From Trinickia dinghuensis (GTDB lineage Bacteria; Pseudomonadota; Gammaproteobacteria; Burkholderiales; Burkholderiaceae), in assembly GCF_003367175.1 (NCBI RefSeq), contig NZ_QRGA01000015.1, positions 124,001 through 188,000 on the forward strand: a DNA stretch of 64,000 nucleotides. The letters are read 5' to 3'. The notes below the pieces were generated by a model. That model was not told the DNA's origin. It was given only the letters and a program-made list of their open reading frames with translations, and made no database searches. This document shows, piece by piece, positions 9,245 through 18,542 of this stretch. Made by a program: the position numbers and the translations under genes. The first letter of the stretch is position 1, and each line of letters opens with the position of its first letter.

Positions 9245-9266
9245 AATACGAGCGACCGCTCGTATT
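9245..9266. promoter_or_regulatory. TetR operator, 10-bp perfect inverted repeat
   Basis: AATACGAGCG and CGCTCGTATT separated by 2 bp, a perfect 22-bp dyad between the tetR start and the dinB-type gene. Size and position are typical of TetR-family operators. Confidence 0.72.
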
Positions 9267-9357
9267 ATGCATCTGGCGATTCGGAGTGCAACGCGAAAAC
9301 CGCCCGGTGCACGATATCGACGTGCGCCGCCAACTCGGCTTTGAAAGGAGAACGCTC

Positions 9358-9849
9358 GTGTCCCGTCAGCCCTACGCTCAACTGATTGCGATCAAACAAT
9401 GGGCCGATCGTGGCCTCTACGATGCCGTTGGTAAAAACTTCGACCAGCTAACCCACGAAGAGCGTTCGGTCATGCTGCGCATCCTCGACCACATGCACGT
9501 GGTCGACAAGATCTTCCAGCACCATTTGCAAGGCCTGTCGCATACGTTTCAGGCACCGCGATCCGAACGGCCGGCGGAACTCGAAGCACTCGAACGCGAC
9601 GCGCGAGAAGTCGACGACTGGTACGTCGGTTACGTGAACGACTTAAAGGAGAGCGATGTCGAGGAACCCATCGATTTCACCTTCACGAGTGGGAAGCCTG
9701 CACGCATGCGGCGAGGCGAAATCATCCTGCACGTTTGCCTGCACGGGACCTATCACCGCGGCAACGCGGGTGCCGTTCTTCAGTTGAAGGGCTTAACCCC
9801 GAGCCGCGATTCGATCACGGATTTTCTTGAAGATCCCGGAGTGAGGTAA
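9358..9849 (+). CDS. DinB-family putative metal-dependent protein
   Basis: 163 residues from a GTG start with an ideal AAAGGAG 7 bases upstream. Four-helix DinB/YfiT fold with three histidines likely to bind metal: LDHMHVVDKIFQHH near residue 45 and HVCLHGTYHRGN near residue 130. Family members include thiol-dependent transferases and hydrolases; the substrate here cannot be told. Probably regulated by the divergent TetR protein. Confidence 0.85.
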   Translation: MSRQPYAQLIAIKQWADRGLYDAVGKNFDQLTHEERSVMLRILDHMHVVDKIFQHHLQGLSHTFQAPRSERPAELEALERDAREVDDWYVGYVNDLKESDVEEPIDFTFTSGKPARMRRGEIILHVCLHGTYHRGNAGAVLQLKGLTPSRDSITDFLEDPGVR

Positions 9850-10009
9850 TCGCAGAGCAGTGGCCCGCAGGCATCGCGCTCGAGCAAACAAGAGCTGGCC
9901 GCGCGCGATCGTAATGACCGTCGGCATCGCACACGCCGGTCCAAAGACGAACGCTAATGTTCGGCAACCGACGTATGCGAGTCAAGCCCGTCGCGGGCTC
10001 TCAAACGGG

Positions 10010-11062
10010 CTATTTCCGAAGCGAATCGAGATCGATCACGAAGCGGTACTTCACATCGCTCTTCAGCATTCTCTCGAAGGCCTGATTGACGCTCTGCATC
10101 GGAATGATTTCGATATCCGAAGTAATGCCGTGCTGACCGCAAAAATCGAGCATCTCCTGCGTTTCGGCAATCCCCCCGATCAGCGAGCCGGCGAGACGGC
10201 GGCGCTTGAAAATCAGGTTGAACACCTGGGGCGACGGATGATCGTGTTCCGGCGCACCGACGAGCGTCATCGTCGCATCGCGCTTGAGCAGCGCGATGAA
10301 CGGATTGAGATCGTGCTGGGCCGCCACCGTATTGAGAATGAAGTCGAAGCTGTTCAAATGCGCCTGCATTTGCGCTTCGTCTTTCGAAATCACGACTTCG
10401 TGCGCGCCGAGGCGCTTCGCGTCTTCCACTTTCGACGGCGACGTCGTAAACAACACAACGTGCGCGCCCATCGCACGCGCGAGCTTCACGCCCATGTGGC
10501 CCAGCCCGCCAAGGCCGACGATGCCCACTTTCTTACCGGGGCCGGCGCCCCATTGACGCAGCGGCGAGTAGGTCGTGATGCCCGCGCACAGCAGCGGCGC
10601 GGCACCGGCCGGATCGAGATTGTCCGGCACGCTCAGCACGAAGGCTTCATCGACGACGACGCTGGTCGAATACCCGCCGTACGTCGTTTCGCCGCTCTCG
10701 CGATCGGTGCCGTTGTACGTGCCGACGAACCCGTTCTCGCAGTATTGCTCGAGGCCTTCGTCGCAGCTCGCGCAGGTGCGGCACGAATCGACGAGACAGC
10801 CGACTCCAACCAGATCGCCGCTCTTGTAGTGCGACACCGAGGGCCCGACCTTAGTCACACGGCCGACGATTTCATGCCCCGGCACGACGGGATAGATCGT
10901 ATTGCGCCATTCGTCGCGCGCTTGATGCAGATCCGAGTGGCAAACGCCGCAAAACAACACCTCGATTTGCACATCATGCTCGCGAAGGTCGCGGCGCTGA
11001 ATGTCGAACGGGGCGAGAGGCGAGGCGGCGTCCTTCGCCGCGTATCCGTGAGTCGTATACAT
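10010..11062 (-). CDS. Zinc-dependent NAD(P) alcohol dehydrogenase (YahK/Ahr-like)
   Basis: 350 residues of the cinnamyl-alcohol-dehydrogenase-like medium-chain family. Catalytic zinc: FCGVCHSDLH and GHEIVGRV; structural zinc: CRTCASCDEGLEQYC; cofactor loop GLGGLGHMGVKLARAMG. Reduces aldehydes such as fatty or aromatic aldehydes, usually with NADPH. The start at 11062 follows AGGAGA. Divergent from an AraC regulator, an arrangement recalling YqhC with its alcohol dehydrogenase target in E. coli, so aldehyde detoxification is the likely role. Confidence 0.92.
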   Translation of the reverse strand: MYTTHGYAAKDAASPLAPFDIQRRDLREHDVQIEVLFCGVCHSDLHQARDEWRNTIYPVVPGHEIVGRVTKVGPSVSHYKSGDLVGVGCLVDSCRTCASCDEGLEQYCENGFVGTYNGTDRESGETTYGGYSTSVVVDEAFVLSVPDNLDPAGAAPLLCAGITTYSPLRQWGAGPGKKVGIVGLGGLGHMGVKLARAMGAHVVLFTTSPSKVEDAKRLGAHEVVISKDEAQMQAHLNSFDFILNTVAAQHDLNPFIALLKRDATMTLVGAPEHDHPSPQVFNLIFKRRRLAGSLIGGIAETQEMLDFCGQHGITSDIEIIPMQSVNQAFERMLKSDVKYRFVIDLDSLRK

Positions 11063-11252
11063 GGGTGGTCTCTCCTGCGAAATGCGGTGCTCCGACGTGG
11101 AGCTACGCTGGTGCACATGGTAGGAAGAGTCGTGCCACCACGGAATGCCTGAATCTATCGAACGTTTGCCTTTTTCTCCGGACCGTCAGCGAAAAAGCGA
11201 AATCGGCGCTATATTTCGAGCCCGATTCTCCCAATTTGCGCGCCCGACGTCC

Positions 11253-12212
11253 ATGTCCATTCCCGCCTCGGCCTCTCATTTCGTCAGCCCCGCGCAAACG
11301 CGCATGGTCGAATTGCTGGCGAAGCTCGCCCCGGGCGAAGGCTACACCTATTCGGTGCTCGACGGCGTGAAGTTCATGCGCACGAATGTCTCCACGCCGC
11401 GCCTGCCCGTCATGTACGAGCCGTCGATCGTCATCGTGGCACAGGGCCGCAAGCATGGTTTTCTAGGCAGTCAGGCGTTCGTCTACGACGCGCAGCACTA
11501 CCTCGTCCTAGCCGTGCCGTTGCCGTTCGAGTGCGAAACCGAAGCGACACCCGACGAGCCGATGCTGGCGATTTCGGTCCGGGTCGATCTGGCCGTCGTG
11601 GCTGAACTGCTGCTGACGCTGGGCGATACGCGGGGCCCGATCGACGGCGAACCGCGCGCCGTCTATGCCACGCCGCTGGACACTACGCTCAGCGACGCGG
11701 TGCTGCGGCTGCTCGAATCGCTCGCGTCGCCGCACGACGCGCGCATCCTGGGCCCCGCGATCGTCCGCGAGATCTGCTACCGCGTGCTGACCGGATCGCA
11801 AGGCGACATGATCCGCGCGGCGCTGACCCATCAGGATCACTTCGGACGAATTTCGAAAGCCTTGCGCCGCATTCATACGGACTTCGCCTGCGAGCTCGAC
11901 GTGCCCACGCTCGCGCGCGAAGCGGGCATGAGCTTGGCCGTGTTTCATGCGCAGTTCAAAGCGGTGACCGAAACGTCGCCGATGCAATACGTCAAAACGA
12001 CGCGGCTCCATCAAGCGCGATTGCTGATGGTGCAGGACGGCTTGAACGTCAGCGCGGCCGCGACGCGCGTGGGCTACGAAAGCGCCTCGCAATTCAGCCG
12101 CGAATTCAAGCGACTGTTCGGCGTGAGCCCGGTTGACGACGTCAAGCGCATGCGCAGCGACAACACTGGGCCAACACCTCCGGCTCCGAACGCCGAGGAG
12201 CAGCGCGCGTAG
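11253..12212 (+). CDS. AraC-family regulator with AraC_N domain
   Basis: 319 residues. N-terminal AraC_N cupin-like sensor (GVKFMRTNVSTPRLPVMYEPSIVIVAQGRKHGFLG) and two C-terminal helix-turn-helix motifs (DVPTLAREAGMSLAVFHAQFKAVTETSPMQYVKTTRLHQAR; SAAATRVGYESASQFSREFKRLFG). Resembles YqhC-type activators. The start MSIPASASHFVSP is where family similarity begins; an ATG at 11145 would add 36 unconserved residues. Likely activates the divergent alcohol dehydrogenase. Confidence 0.9.
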   Translation: MSIPASASHFVSPAQTRMVELLAKLAPGEGYTYSVLDGVKFMRTNVSTPRLPVMYEPSIVIVAQGRKHGFLGSQAFVYDAQHYLVLAVPLPFECETEATPDEPMLAISVRVDLAVVAELLLTLGDTRGPIDGEPRAVYATPLDTTLSDAVLRLLESLASPHDARILGPAIVREICYRVLTGSQGDMIRAALTHQDHFGRISKALRRIHTDFACELDVPTLAREAGMSLAVFHAQFKAVTETSPMQYVKTTRLHQARLLMVQDGLNVSAAATRVGYESASQFSREFKRLFGVSPVDDVKRMRSDNTGPTPPAPNAEEQRA

Positions 12213-12273
12213 CGCGGCTCGCCGCGCTACGTCGCCGCCGATTATCAAGCAGCCGGCTCGTGCCGGCCGGCAC

Positions 12274-13263
12274 CTATCGGGTTGCGTCCCCGAAACGATA
12301 CTCATGCGTGAGTTCGTCGAGCTTGGTCTTCAATTGCGGATCGAGCGCAAGATCGACGGCTGCCAATGTGTCCTTCAATTGCTCGGGACGGCTTGCACCG
12401 AGGATCGCCGACGTGATCGTGCTATTCGACAAGACCCATGCCACGGCGACAGTGGAAAGCGGATGACCCGCGTCGGCGGCCAGCTTCTTGAGCGCTTCGA
12501 TGGTGTCGAATTCCCGCTCGTGCCAATACCGGGCCTGGTACATCTCCCCAGCCGTACCGACCGTGAAGCGCCCCTCGGGCGGCGGTGCCTCACGCTGATG
12601 CTTGCCCGTCAGCAGCCCGCCCGCCAGCGGGTTATAAGGCAGGACGGCCAACCCTTCTTCGTCGGCGAGCGGCAGCAGTTCGCGTTCGATCTGGCGAAAC
12701 AGCAAGTTGTAGCGCGGCTGAACCGAGACGAAGCGTGCCGTGCGCAGAACGTCCGCCCGCCCCAGTGCCAAAGCCAGCCGGTACGCGAGAAAATTCGACA
12801 CGCCCACGTAGCGCGCGCGGCCCGAGCGCACGATGACGTCGAGCGCTTCCAGCGTTTCGTCGAGCGGCGTCTCCCGATCGTCCGAATGCAGCTGATACAG
12901 ATCGACGTAGTCGGTACGAAGCCGCCGCAGCGACGCGTCGATGGCGTCGAGCAAATGCTTGCGTGAGGCGCCATGGTCCCACGGCGACGGGCCCATCTTT
13001 CCGACGGCTTTCGTCGCCAGCACGAAACGATGACGCTTGCCCTCGAGCCAGCGCCCGACGATTTCCTCGGTGTGGCCCACGCGCGACTCGCCGCCGCCGA
13101 GCGGGTAGACGTTCGCCGTATCGAAAAACGTGACGCCGGCATCGGACGCCGCGTCCATGATCCGGACGGACGCGGCCTCGTCCGTCTGAAAGCCGAACGT
13201 CATCGTTCCGAGGCACACGCGCGAAACACTGAGACCGGTTGCGCCGAACTTGCGGTATTCCAT
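12274..13263 (-). CDS. Aldo/keto reductase
   Basis: 329 residues, TIM-barrel NAD(P)H-dependent carbonyl reductase. The catalytic tetrad is visible: D in FFDTANVY with Y four residues later, K in LATKAVGKMG and H in YQLHSDD. C-terminal cofactor region ILGASRPEQLKDTLAAVD. The start MEYRKFGATGLSVS is the family N-terminus; the upstream extension to 13347 is dropped. Substrate unknown; convergent with the AraC gene. Confidence 0.92.
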   Translation of the reverse strand: MEYRKFGATGLSVSRVCLGTMTFGFQTDEAASVRIMDAASDAGVTFFDTANVYPLGGGESRVGHTEEIVGRWLEGKRHRFVLATKAVGKMGPSPWDHGASRKHLLDAIDASLRRLRTDYVDLYQLHSDDRETPLDETLEALDVIVRSGRARYVGVSNFLAYRLALALGRADVLRTARFVSVQPRYNLLFRQIERELLPLADEEGLAVLPYNPLAGGLLTGKHQREAPPPEGRFTVGTAGEMYQARYWHEREFDTIEALKKLAADAGHPLSTVAVAWVLSNSTITSAILGASRPEQLKDTLAAVDLALDPQLKTKLDELTHEYRFGDATR

Positions 13264-13461
13264 CGCACTCTCCCGAAGCACGCCGCGTGAGGCGGCAAAG
13301 GCGAAAGGATAACCCCTCCGCAAAAACGGCGCGGGCCGCCTCGGCAAACGCGCTTCGATCTCAGACGAATCGAATCGGTCTATCGGGCGCCATCGGGGTC
13401 CATCGCGGCTTCGGACAACGCTTCTTCGAGCCTTCTTCGAGCCGTTCGCCGGGCCGCCCGA

Positions 13462-13701
13462 TTACTTCGACGTCGACGATGCGGCTTGCGCAGCCGCCGC
13501 CTGGCTCGCCGCACGCTGCTTCTTCTTCGCCTCGTGATGGCCGATCGCGCAGCCAACCCCTGCGCCGGCCACGCCATGTTTCCCGGCCACGTGCCCCGCC
13601 ACCCCGCCGACCACCGCGCCTTTCATGCATCCCTTGGCCTGCGCCTGACCTGCGCAGAGAACGAGCGTAACGACAGCACCGCAGGCAATGATCGTTTTCA
13701 A
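13462..13701 (-). CDS. Small secreted glycine/alanine-rich protein
   Basis: About 79 residues from a TTG start preceded by AAAGGTG, giving signal peptide MKTIIACGAVVTLVLCAGQAQA then KGCMKGAVVGGVAGHVAGKHGVAGAGVGCAIGHHEAKKK. The mature part is a glycine-rich hydrophobic stretch flanked by two cysteines with a Lys/Ala-rich tail, seen in small periplasmic proteins of Burkholderiales. An upstream in-frame ATG would put extra residues before the signal sequence. Function unknown. Confidence 0.65.
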   Translation of the reverse strand: MKTIIACGAVVTLVLCAGQAQAKGCMKGAVVGGVAGHVAGKHGVAGAGVGCAIGHHEAKKKQRAASQAAAAQAASSTSK

Positions 13702-13900
13702 GATTGCACCTTTGGAAAGGAGAAATCCTTTGAAGATCGCAACCTTCATACCCATTGCCGCGCGGGCCCACTCAATGCCGCGAATCGATACCCAATGTTC
13801 GCCTTGTTCGCCCAATCGCCCGGCAGCTTCGCGCCGTATCCTGAATTGACTGGAAATGGCGCGTCGAGCGGACCGCGCCCGCCCTCTGATATGGAGCGTT

Positions 13901-14914
13901 ATGCAAAAGCCTGCCCATCCGTCGAACGAAGCCGCTCGCATCGCCCTGCTGCGCTCGCTGGACATTCTCGACACACCTCCCGAGGAGCGGTTCGATCGCT
14001 TGACGCGTCTCGCCAAGCGCCTATTCGACGTCCCCATTTCCTCGGTCTCGCTGGTCGATAGCGACCGTCAGTGGTTCAAGTCCTGCATCGGGCTCTCCGT
14101 GACCGAAACCCCGCGCGACATTTCGTTTTGCGGGCACACGATCCTCGACGACGATCTGTTCGTGATCGAGGACGCGCAGGCCGATCCGCGCTTCTCCGAC
14201 AACCCCTTGGTCACCGGCAGCCTGGGCGTGCGCTTCTATGCGGGATGCCCGCTCACCTTGCACCAAGACATCAAAGTCGGTGCCTTTTGCATCGTGGACA
14301 CGAAGCCGCGCACGTTCGACGCCGAGGAGCGGGGCTTGCTGCGCGACCTCGGCCGCATCGCCGAGCGCGAACTCGAGGTGCTGCAACTGGCGGCCACCGA
14401 CGACTTGACGGGATTGTCGAATCGGCGTGGATTCGAAGCGCTGGGGCATCACTTGCTGCAGTTGTGCAAGCGTGCACGCTCGCGCGCATCGATGCTGTTT
14501 TTCGATCTGAACGGATTCAAGCAAATCAACGACGACCACGGGCACACCGAAGGCGACCTGGCGCTCGTCGGATTCGCGGACGTGCTGCGTGAGTCCATGC
14601 GCGAGACCGACGTGCTCGCGCGGCTGGGCGGCGACGAGTTCGTCGCGCTCGTCGTGGGCGCCGAACAAGGGGCCGAAGCGCAAATCATCGAGCGTGTTCG
14701 CACCGGCGTCGAACGGTACAACCGCGCCCAGCAGCGCGGTTACGAATTGAACTTCAGCGTCGGGGTTGCGCCCGTCGACGAGACGAAACAACCGTCTATC
14801 GCCGAGTTGATTGCCATCGCGGACCACGCGATGTATGCGAACAAGCGTGCAGGACGAGAGACGCTCACGCTCGAAGCCGAACCGGTCCATCACGAAGCAC
14901 TGGAAAGCGCTTAG
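13901..14914 (+). CDS. Diguanylate cyclase, GAF-GGDEF
   Basis: 337 residues. An N-terminal GAF sensor (about 20-160, with DRQWFKSCIGLSVTETPRDISFC as in many GAF-GGDEF proteins) is followed by a GGDEF domain with active-site GGDEF at 243-247 and inhibitory I-site RETD five residues before it. Makes c-di-GMP from two GTP, with product inhibition likely since the I-site is intact. No membrane segment, so cytoplasmic. The start follows GGAGCGTT. The ligand of the GAF domain cannot be read. Confidence 0.94.
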   Translation: MQKPAHPSNEAARIALLRSLDILDTPPEERFDRLTRLAKRLFDVPISSVSLVDSDRQWFKSCIGLSVTETPRDISFCGHTILDDDLFVIEDAQADPRFSDNPLVTGSLGVRFYAGCPLTLHQDIKVGAFCIVDTKPRTFDAEERGLLRDLGRIAERELEVLQLAATDDLTGLSNRRGFEALGHHLLQLCKRARSRASMLFFDLNGFKQINDDHGHTEGDLALVGFADVLRESMRETDVLARLGGDEFVALVVGAEQGAEAQIIERVRTGVERYNRAQQRGYELNFSVGVAPVDETKQPSIAELIAIADHAMYANKRAGRETLTLEAEPVHHEALESA

Positions 14915-15019
14915 GAGTCCAAAGGAATCAACCCGGCCCGAGCGCCGGTTACTTCTTCCCACGCCTCCATTTGAGAAATCGACGCAGGCCGGCGTGCAAG
15001 GCGCTCAATCAACCGCGAG

Positions 15020-15742
15020 TCATGCCGCTTCGTCAGCGGATCTGGATTCGTCCAATGCCATCTGCAGCACGGCATCGCGCTTTTCCAAGAGGTGGCGCCG
15101 CAAGATGGCGGCCAGCGCCTTGCCGTCGCGAGCCTCGAGCGCCTTGACGATCTCCTCGTGGTCGTGCACTGCCCGATCCCATTTCTCGACCTTCTGATTC
15201 GAACGAAACCGCATCGCCATGATCCGCCGGTTGATCGACTGATAGGTCTGGCGCAGGACGGTGTTGCGGGCCGCTTCGTTGATGCGGTCGTGGATATCCT
15301 GGTTCCGGCTGTAGTAGCCGGGAAGATCGTTCTGCACCCGGCACGCCAGCATGGCGTAATGCAGCGCCTTGATCTCGGCGAGCTCCGCGGCGGTGATGCG
15401 TTCGCAGGCCAGCTCGCCCGAAAACGCCTCCAGCCCTGACATCAATTCGAATGTCTCCCGGATCTCCGATTCGCTCATCCGGTAAACGCTGGCTCCGCGA
15501 TTGGGCGACAGCACGACCAAGCCTTCGGACGCCAAGACCTTGAGCGCCTCTCGCAACGGCGTTCGCGAGATGCCGAGCGTCTCGCACAACTCCCGCTCGT
15601 TCAGTCGCGTACCCGGTTTCAGCATCCCTTCCACGATGAATTTGCGCAGGTGCTCGACCACCGTGTCGTGCAACCGCTGACGCTCCAGCAGCGGGAGCGC
15701 GGGCGCCCCGCCATCCGAGGATCGTGTGGTGGATTCTTGCAT
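15020..15742 (-). CDS. GntR-family regulator, FadR subfamily
   Basis: 240 residues: winged helix (LHDTVVEHLRKFIVEGMLKPGTRLNERELCETLGISRTPLREALKVLASEGLV) plus FCD ligand domain with the metal-binding histidine pattern (D/N..H in NQDIHDRINEAARN and VHDHEEIVKALE). Divergent from the aminotransferase-MFS-hydratase-dehydrogenase set, whose promoter carries a TTGCATT/AATGCAA dyad; the regulator's own start is covered by palindrome TTGCATGCAA (15737-15746). Probably a repressor released by a carboxylic acid substrate of the pathway. Confidence 0.92.
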   Translation of the reverse strand: MQESTTRSSDGGAPALPLLERQRLHDTVVEHLRKFIVEGMLKPGTRLNERELCETLGISRTPLREALKVLASEGLVVLSPNRGASVYRMSESEIRETFELMSGLEAFSGELACERITAAELAEIKALHYAMLACRVQNDLPGYYSRNQDIHDRINEAARNTVLRQTYQSINRRIMAMRFRSNQKVEKWDRAVHDHEEIVKALEARDGKALAAILRRHLLEKRDAVLQMALDESRSADEAA

Positions 15743-15882
15743 GCAATGTCCTCTGTTCTCGTCTCCCGCGATTTTACCGCAACTCATACGGCGTCACTAA
15801 ACTGCCGCAACCACCGGGTAAACACCACGACCACGGAGCAAATCTTCGCTTGGAATCCATCGCCTTGGTCTGCTAAAGTATT

Positions 15883-15906
15883 TTGCATTCAAAATTCAAA
15901 ATGCAA
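15883..15906. promoter_or_regulatory. Putative GntR operator ahead of the aminotransferase operon
   Basis: TTGCATT at 15883-15889 and AATGCAA at 15900-15906 form perfect 7-bp arms with a 10-bp AT-rich spacer, lying directly before the ribosome site of the aminotransferase gene. A nested TTTTG/CAAAA repeat overlaps it. The half-site TTGCAT recurs as TTGCATGCAA over the GntR start. Confidence 0.6.
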
Positions 15907-15924
15907 CCAAGGAGCGAAACGCCC

Positions 15925-17145
15925 ATGCTGAACCTCGACTTCCATCCTTCCGGCCGCCACTTCCTGCAGATCCCGGGACCGAGCCCCGTTCCCGACCGGA
16001 TTCTCCGGGCGATGAGCTACCCGACCATCGACCACCGCGGTCCCGAGTTCGGTGCGCTGGGGCGCAAGGTGCTTGCCGACATCAAGGAGGTGTTCAAGAC
16101 CGAACAGCCGGTGATCATCTATCCGGCGTCGGGTACGGGGGCGTGGGAAGCCGCGCTGACGAACACGCTCAGCCCCGGCGATACCGTGCTCATGTACGAA
16201 ACCGGCCACTTCGCCACGCTCTGGAAGAAGATGGCCGAGGCGCTGGGACTGAAGCCGGAATTCATCGGCCTTCCGGGTCTGGAAGGATGGCGGCGCGGCG
16301 TGCAGCCCGACATGATCGAAGCGCGGCTGCGCGCCGATACCGCTCGTGGAATCAAAGCCGTTTGCGTCGTCCACAACGAAACGTCGACGGGCGTCACGTC
16401 CGACATCGCAGCGGTTCGGCGCGCCATCGATGCGGCGGGCCATCCCGCCTTGCTGCTGGTCGACACGATCTCCGGGCTCGCCTCGGCCGACTATCGCCAC
16501 GACGAGTGGGGTGTCGACGTGACGGTGTCGGGTTCGCAAAAAGGATTGATGCTGCCTCCCGGCATCAGCTTCAATGCACTCTCGCCCAAGGCGATCGAAG
16601 CGAGCCGGCACGCGACATTGCCGCGTGCGTTCTGGGGCTGGAGCGAGATCATCGAAGCCAACAAAAACGGCTATTGGCCGTACACGCCCAACACGAATCT
16701 GCTCTACGGCCTCTCGGAGGCGCTCGACATGATTCTCGGCGAGGGATTGGACAATGTGTTCGCCCGCCATGATCGCCTGGCGGAGGCCACGCGCCGTGCG
16801 GTGCGCGCGTGGGGCCTGCAAATCCAATGCGCCGACCCGAGCGTCTACAGCCCCGTGTTGACCGGCGTGATCATGCCGGCCGGCGTGGATGCCGACGCCG
16901 TGCGCAAGATCATCTACGAGAAGTTCGATATGTCGCTGGGCCAGGCGCTCGGCAAGATTCGCGGCACGATGTTCCGCATCGGCCACCTCGGCGACTGCAA
17001 CGACCTGACGTTGATGGCAACGCTCGCCGGCTGCGAAATGGGCTTGAAGCTCGCCGGCGTGTCGCTCGAAGCAAGCGGCGTCGTCGCGGCGATGGACTAC
17101 CTGGCCTCGGCGGCACGCACGAACACGTTGCGCGCGGCAGCCTGA
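15925..17145 (+). CDS. Class V aminotransferase, serine-glyoxylate aminotransferase-like
   Basis: 406 residues, PLP fold type I. Starts MLNLDFHPSGRHFLQIPGPSPVPDRIL, typical of serine/alanine-glyoxylate aminotransferases; PLP lysine K206 in VSGSQKGLMLPPG; aspartate in LLLVDTISGLAS. AAGGAG precedes the ATG. Likely transfers an amino group to glyoxylate or a related 2-oxo acid. First gene of a plus-strand set with an MFS carrier, a hydratase-like protein and an FAD/Fe-S dehydrogenase, under GntR control, which suggests use of an amino acid or hydroxy acid as carbon source rather than a housekeeping role. Confidence 0.9.
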   Translation: MLNLDFHPSGRHFLQIPGPSPVPDRILRAMSYPTIDHRGPEFGALGRKVLADIKEVFKTEQPVIIYPASGTGAWEAALTNTLSPGDTVLMYETGHFATLWKKMAEALGLKPEFIGLPGLEGWRRGVQPDMIEARLRADTARGIKAVCVVHNETSTGVTSDIAAVRRAIDAAGHPALLLVDTISGLASADYRHDEWGVDVTVSGSQKGLMLPPGISFNALSPKAIEASRHATLPRAFWGWSEIIEANKNGYWPYTPNTNLLYGLSEALDMILGEGLDNVFARHDRLAEATRRAVRAWGLQIQCADPSVYSPVLTGVIMPAGVDADAVRKIIYEKFDMSLGQALGKIRGTMFRIGHLGDCNDLTLMATLAGCEMGLKLAGVSLEASGVVAAMDYLASAARTNTLRAAA

Positions 17146-17214
17146 GCACATCACATAAAGCAAAGAACGATGCCGGCTCGAGACTGCGAGCCGGCAACAT
17201 CAAGGAGACAAGAC

Positions 17215-18489
17215 ATGAAGCTGGTCCGCGCGACAAGCGTCGTATTAGTGATGTTGTGCTTGATGTATTTCATAACGTACCTCGATCGCGTCAACGTAAG
17301 CACGGCCGCCGCCGGTTTCAGCAAGGAGTTCGGGCTGAATCGAACCGAGATCGGCCTCGTCTTTTCGGCATTCGCCTATCCGTATCTCGTGTTCCAGATC
17401 ATCGGCGGATGGGTGAGCGATCGATTCGGCGCTCGCCGCACGCTGCTCGCATGCGGGTTGCTCTGGGCCGTAGCGACGATTCTGACCGGCGCGGCAGGCG
17501 GGCTGATCTCGCTGCTCGCGGCCCGGCTGCTCCTCGGATTCGGCGAAGGCGCGACCTTCCCCGCCGCCACCTCGGCCATGTCGCGGTGGGTCGCACGCGA
17601 GAAGCGCGGCTTCGCGCAAGGTCTCACGCATGCCTGCGCCCGGATCGGCAATGCAGTCGCCCCGGCCGCGATCGTATTCGTCATGGCAACGCACGGCTGG
17701 CGCGCATCGTTCTATATTTGCGGCGCTCTCAGTCTTGTCTGGGTCGTCATTTGGTCGGTGACCTTTACCGAGGACCCCAAAGCCCACCCCCGCATCACAC
17801 CGGATGAACTCGCCGTGTTGCCGGCGCCCAAGCAGAAGGCGCCGCCCGTACCGTGGGGTCAGCTGTTCAAGCGGATGTTGCCGGTCACCGTCGTGTACTT
17901 CTGTTATGGCTGGACCTTGTGGCTCTTCCTGAGCTGGATCCCGCAATACTTCCTGCACAGCTATTCGCTGAATCTCAAGAAGTCCGCCGTGTTCGCCTCC
18001 GCGGTGTTCTTCGCGGGCGTGCTCGGCGACACGCTCGGCGGCGTGGTCACCGACAAGCTGTACAAGAAAACCGGCAGCCTGAAGTTGGCGCGAAGCTGGA
18101 TGGTGGCGGTGTGCATGATGCTGACCGTGGTGTCGCTCATGCCTTTGCTGTTCACGCACGACGTCGATATCTCCGTGATCTGCCTGGCCGCCGGCTTCTT
18201 CTTCGCGGAAATGACGATCGGCCCGATGTGGGCCGTGCCGATGGACGTTGCGCCCGAGCACTCCGGCACCGCCAGCGGCATGATGAATACGGGCTCCGCC
18301 CTGGCGGCCATCTTGTCGCCCGTCATTTCCGGCTATGTGATCGACCGGTTCGGCAACTGGGAATTGCCGTTCATCGGAAGCATCGTTCTGATGGGCGTAG
18401 GCGTGGTCCTCGCTTTTCGCATGCAGCCGGAGAGCCGCTTCGTCAGCACATCCGCCCCCGAAACCGTCAGCAAGCGCTCGCCTGCATGA
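17215..18489 (+). CDS. MFS transporter, anion:cation symporter-like
   Basis: 424 residues with about 12 membrane helices. The N-terminus (YFITYLDRVNVSTAAAGFSKEFGLNRTEIGLVFSAFAYPYLVFQIIGGWVSDRFGARR) is characteristic of the ACS family (glucarate, phthalate and hydroxy-acid carriers). AAGGAG precedes the ATG; 69 bases downstream of the aminotransferase. Presumably imports the substrate of this operon, an organic acid by family. Confidence 0.92.
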   Translation: MKLVRATSVVLVMLCLMYFITYLDRVNVSTAAAGFSKEFGLNRTEIGLVFSAFAYPYLVFQIIGGWVSDRFGARRTLLACGLLWAVATILTGAAGGLISLLAARLLLGFGEGATFPAATSAMSRWVAREKRGFAQGLTHACARIGNAVAPAAIVFVMATHGWRASFYICGALSLVWVVIWSVTFTEDPKAHPRITPDELAVLPAPKQKAPPVPWGQLFKRMLPVTVVYFCYGWTLWLFLSWIPQYFLHSYSLNLKKSAVFASAVFFAGVLGDTLGGVVTDKLYKKTGSLKLARSWMVAVCMMLTVVSLMPLLFTHDVDISVICLAAGFFFAEMTIGPMWAVPMDVAPEHSGTASGMMNTGSALAAILSPVISGYVIDRFGNWELPFIGSIVLMGVGVVLAFRMQPESRFVSTSAPETVSKRSPA

Positions 18490-18542
18490 CATCGATCGTG
18501 CGCCGCCGATACGGCGGTGCACCCTAATTCTCGAATACCCAC

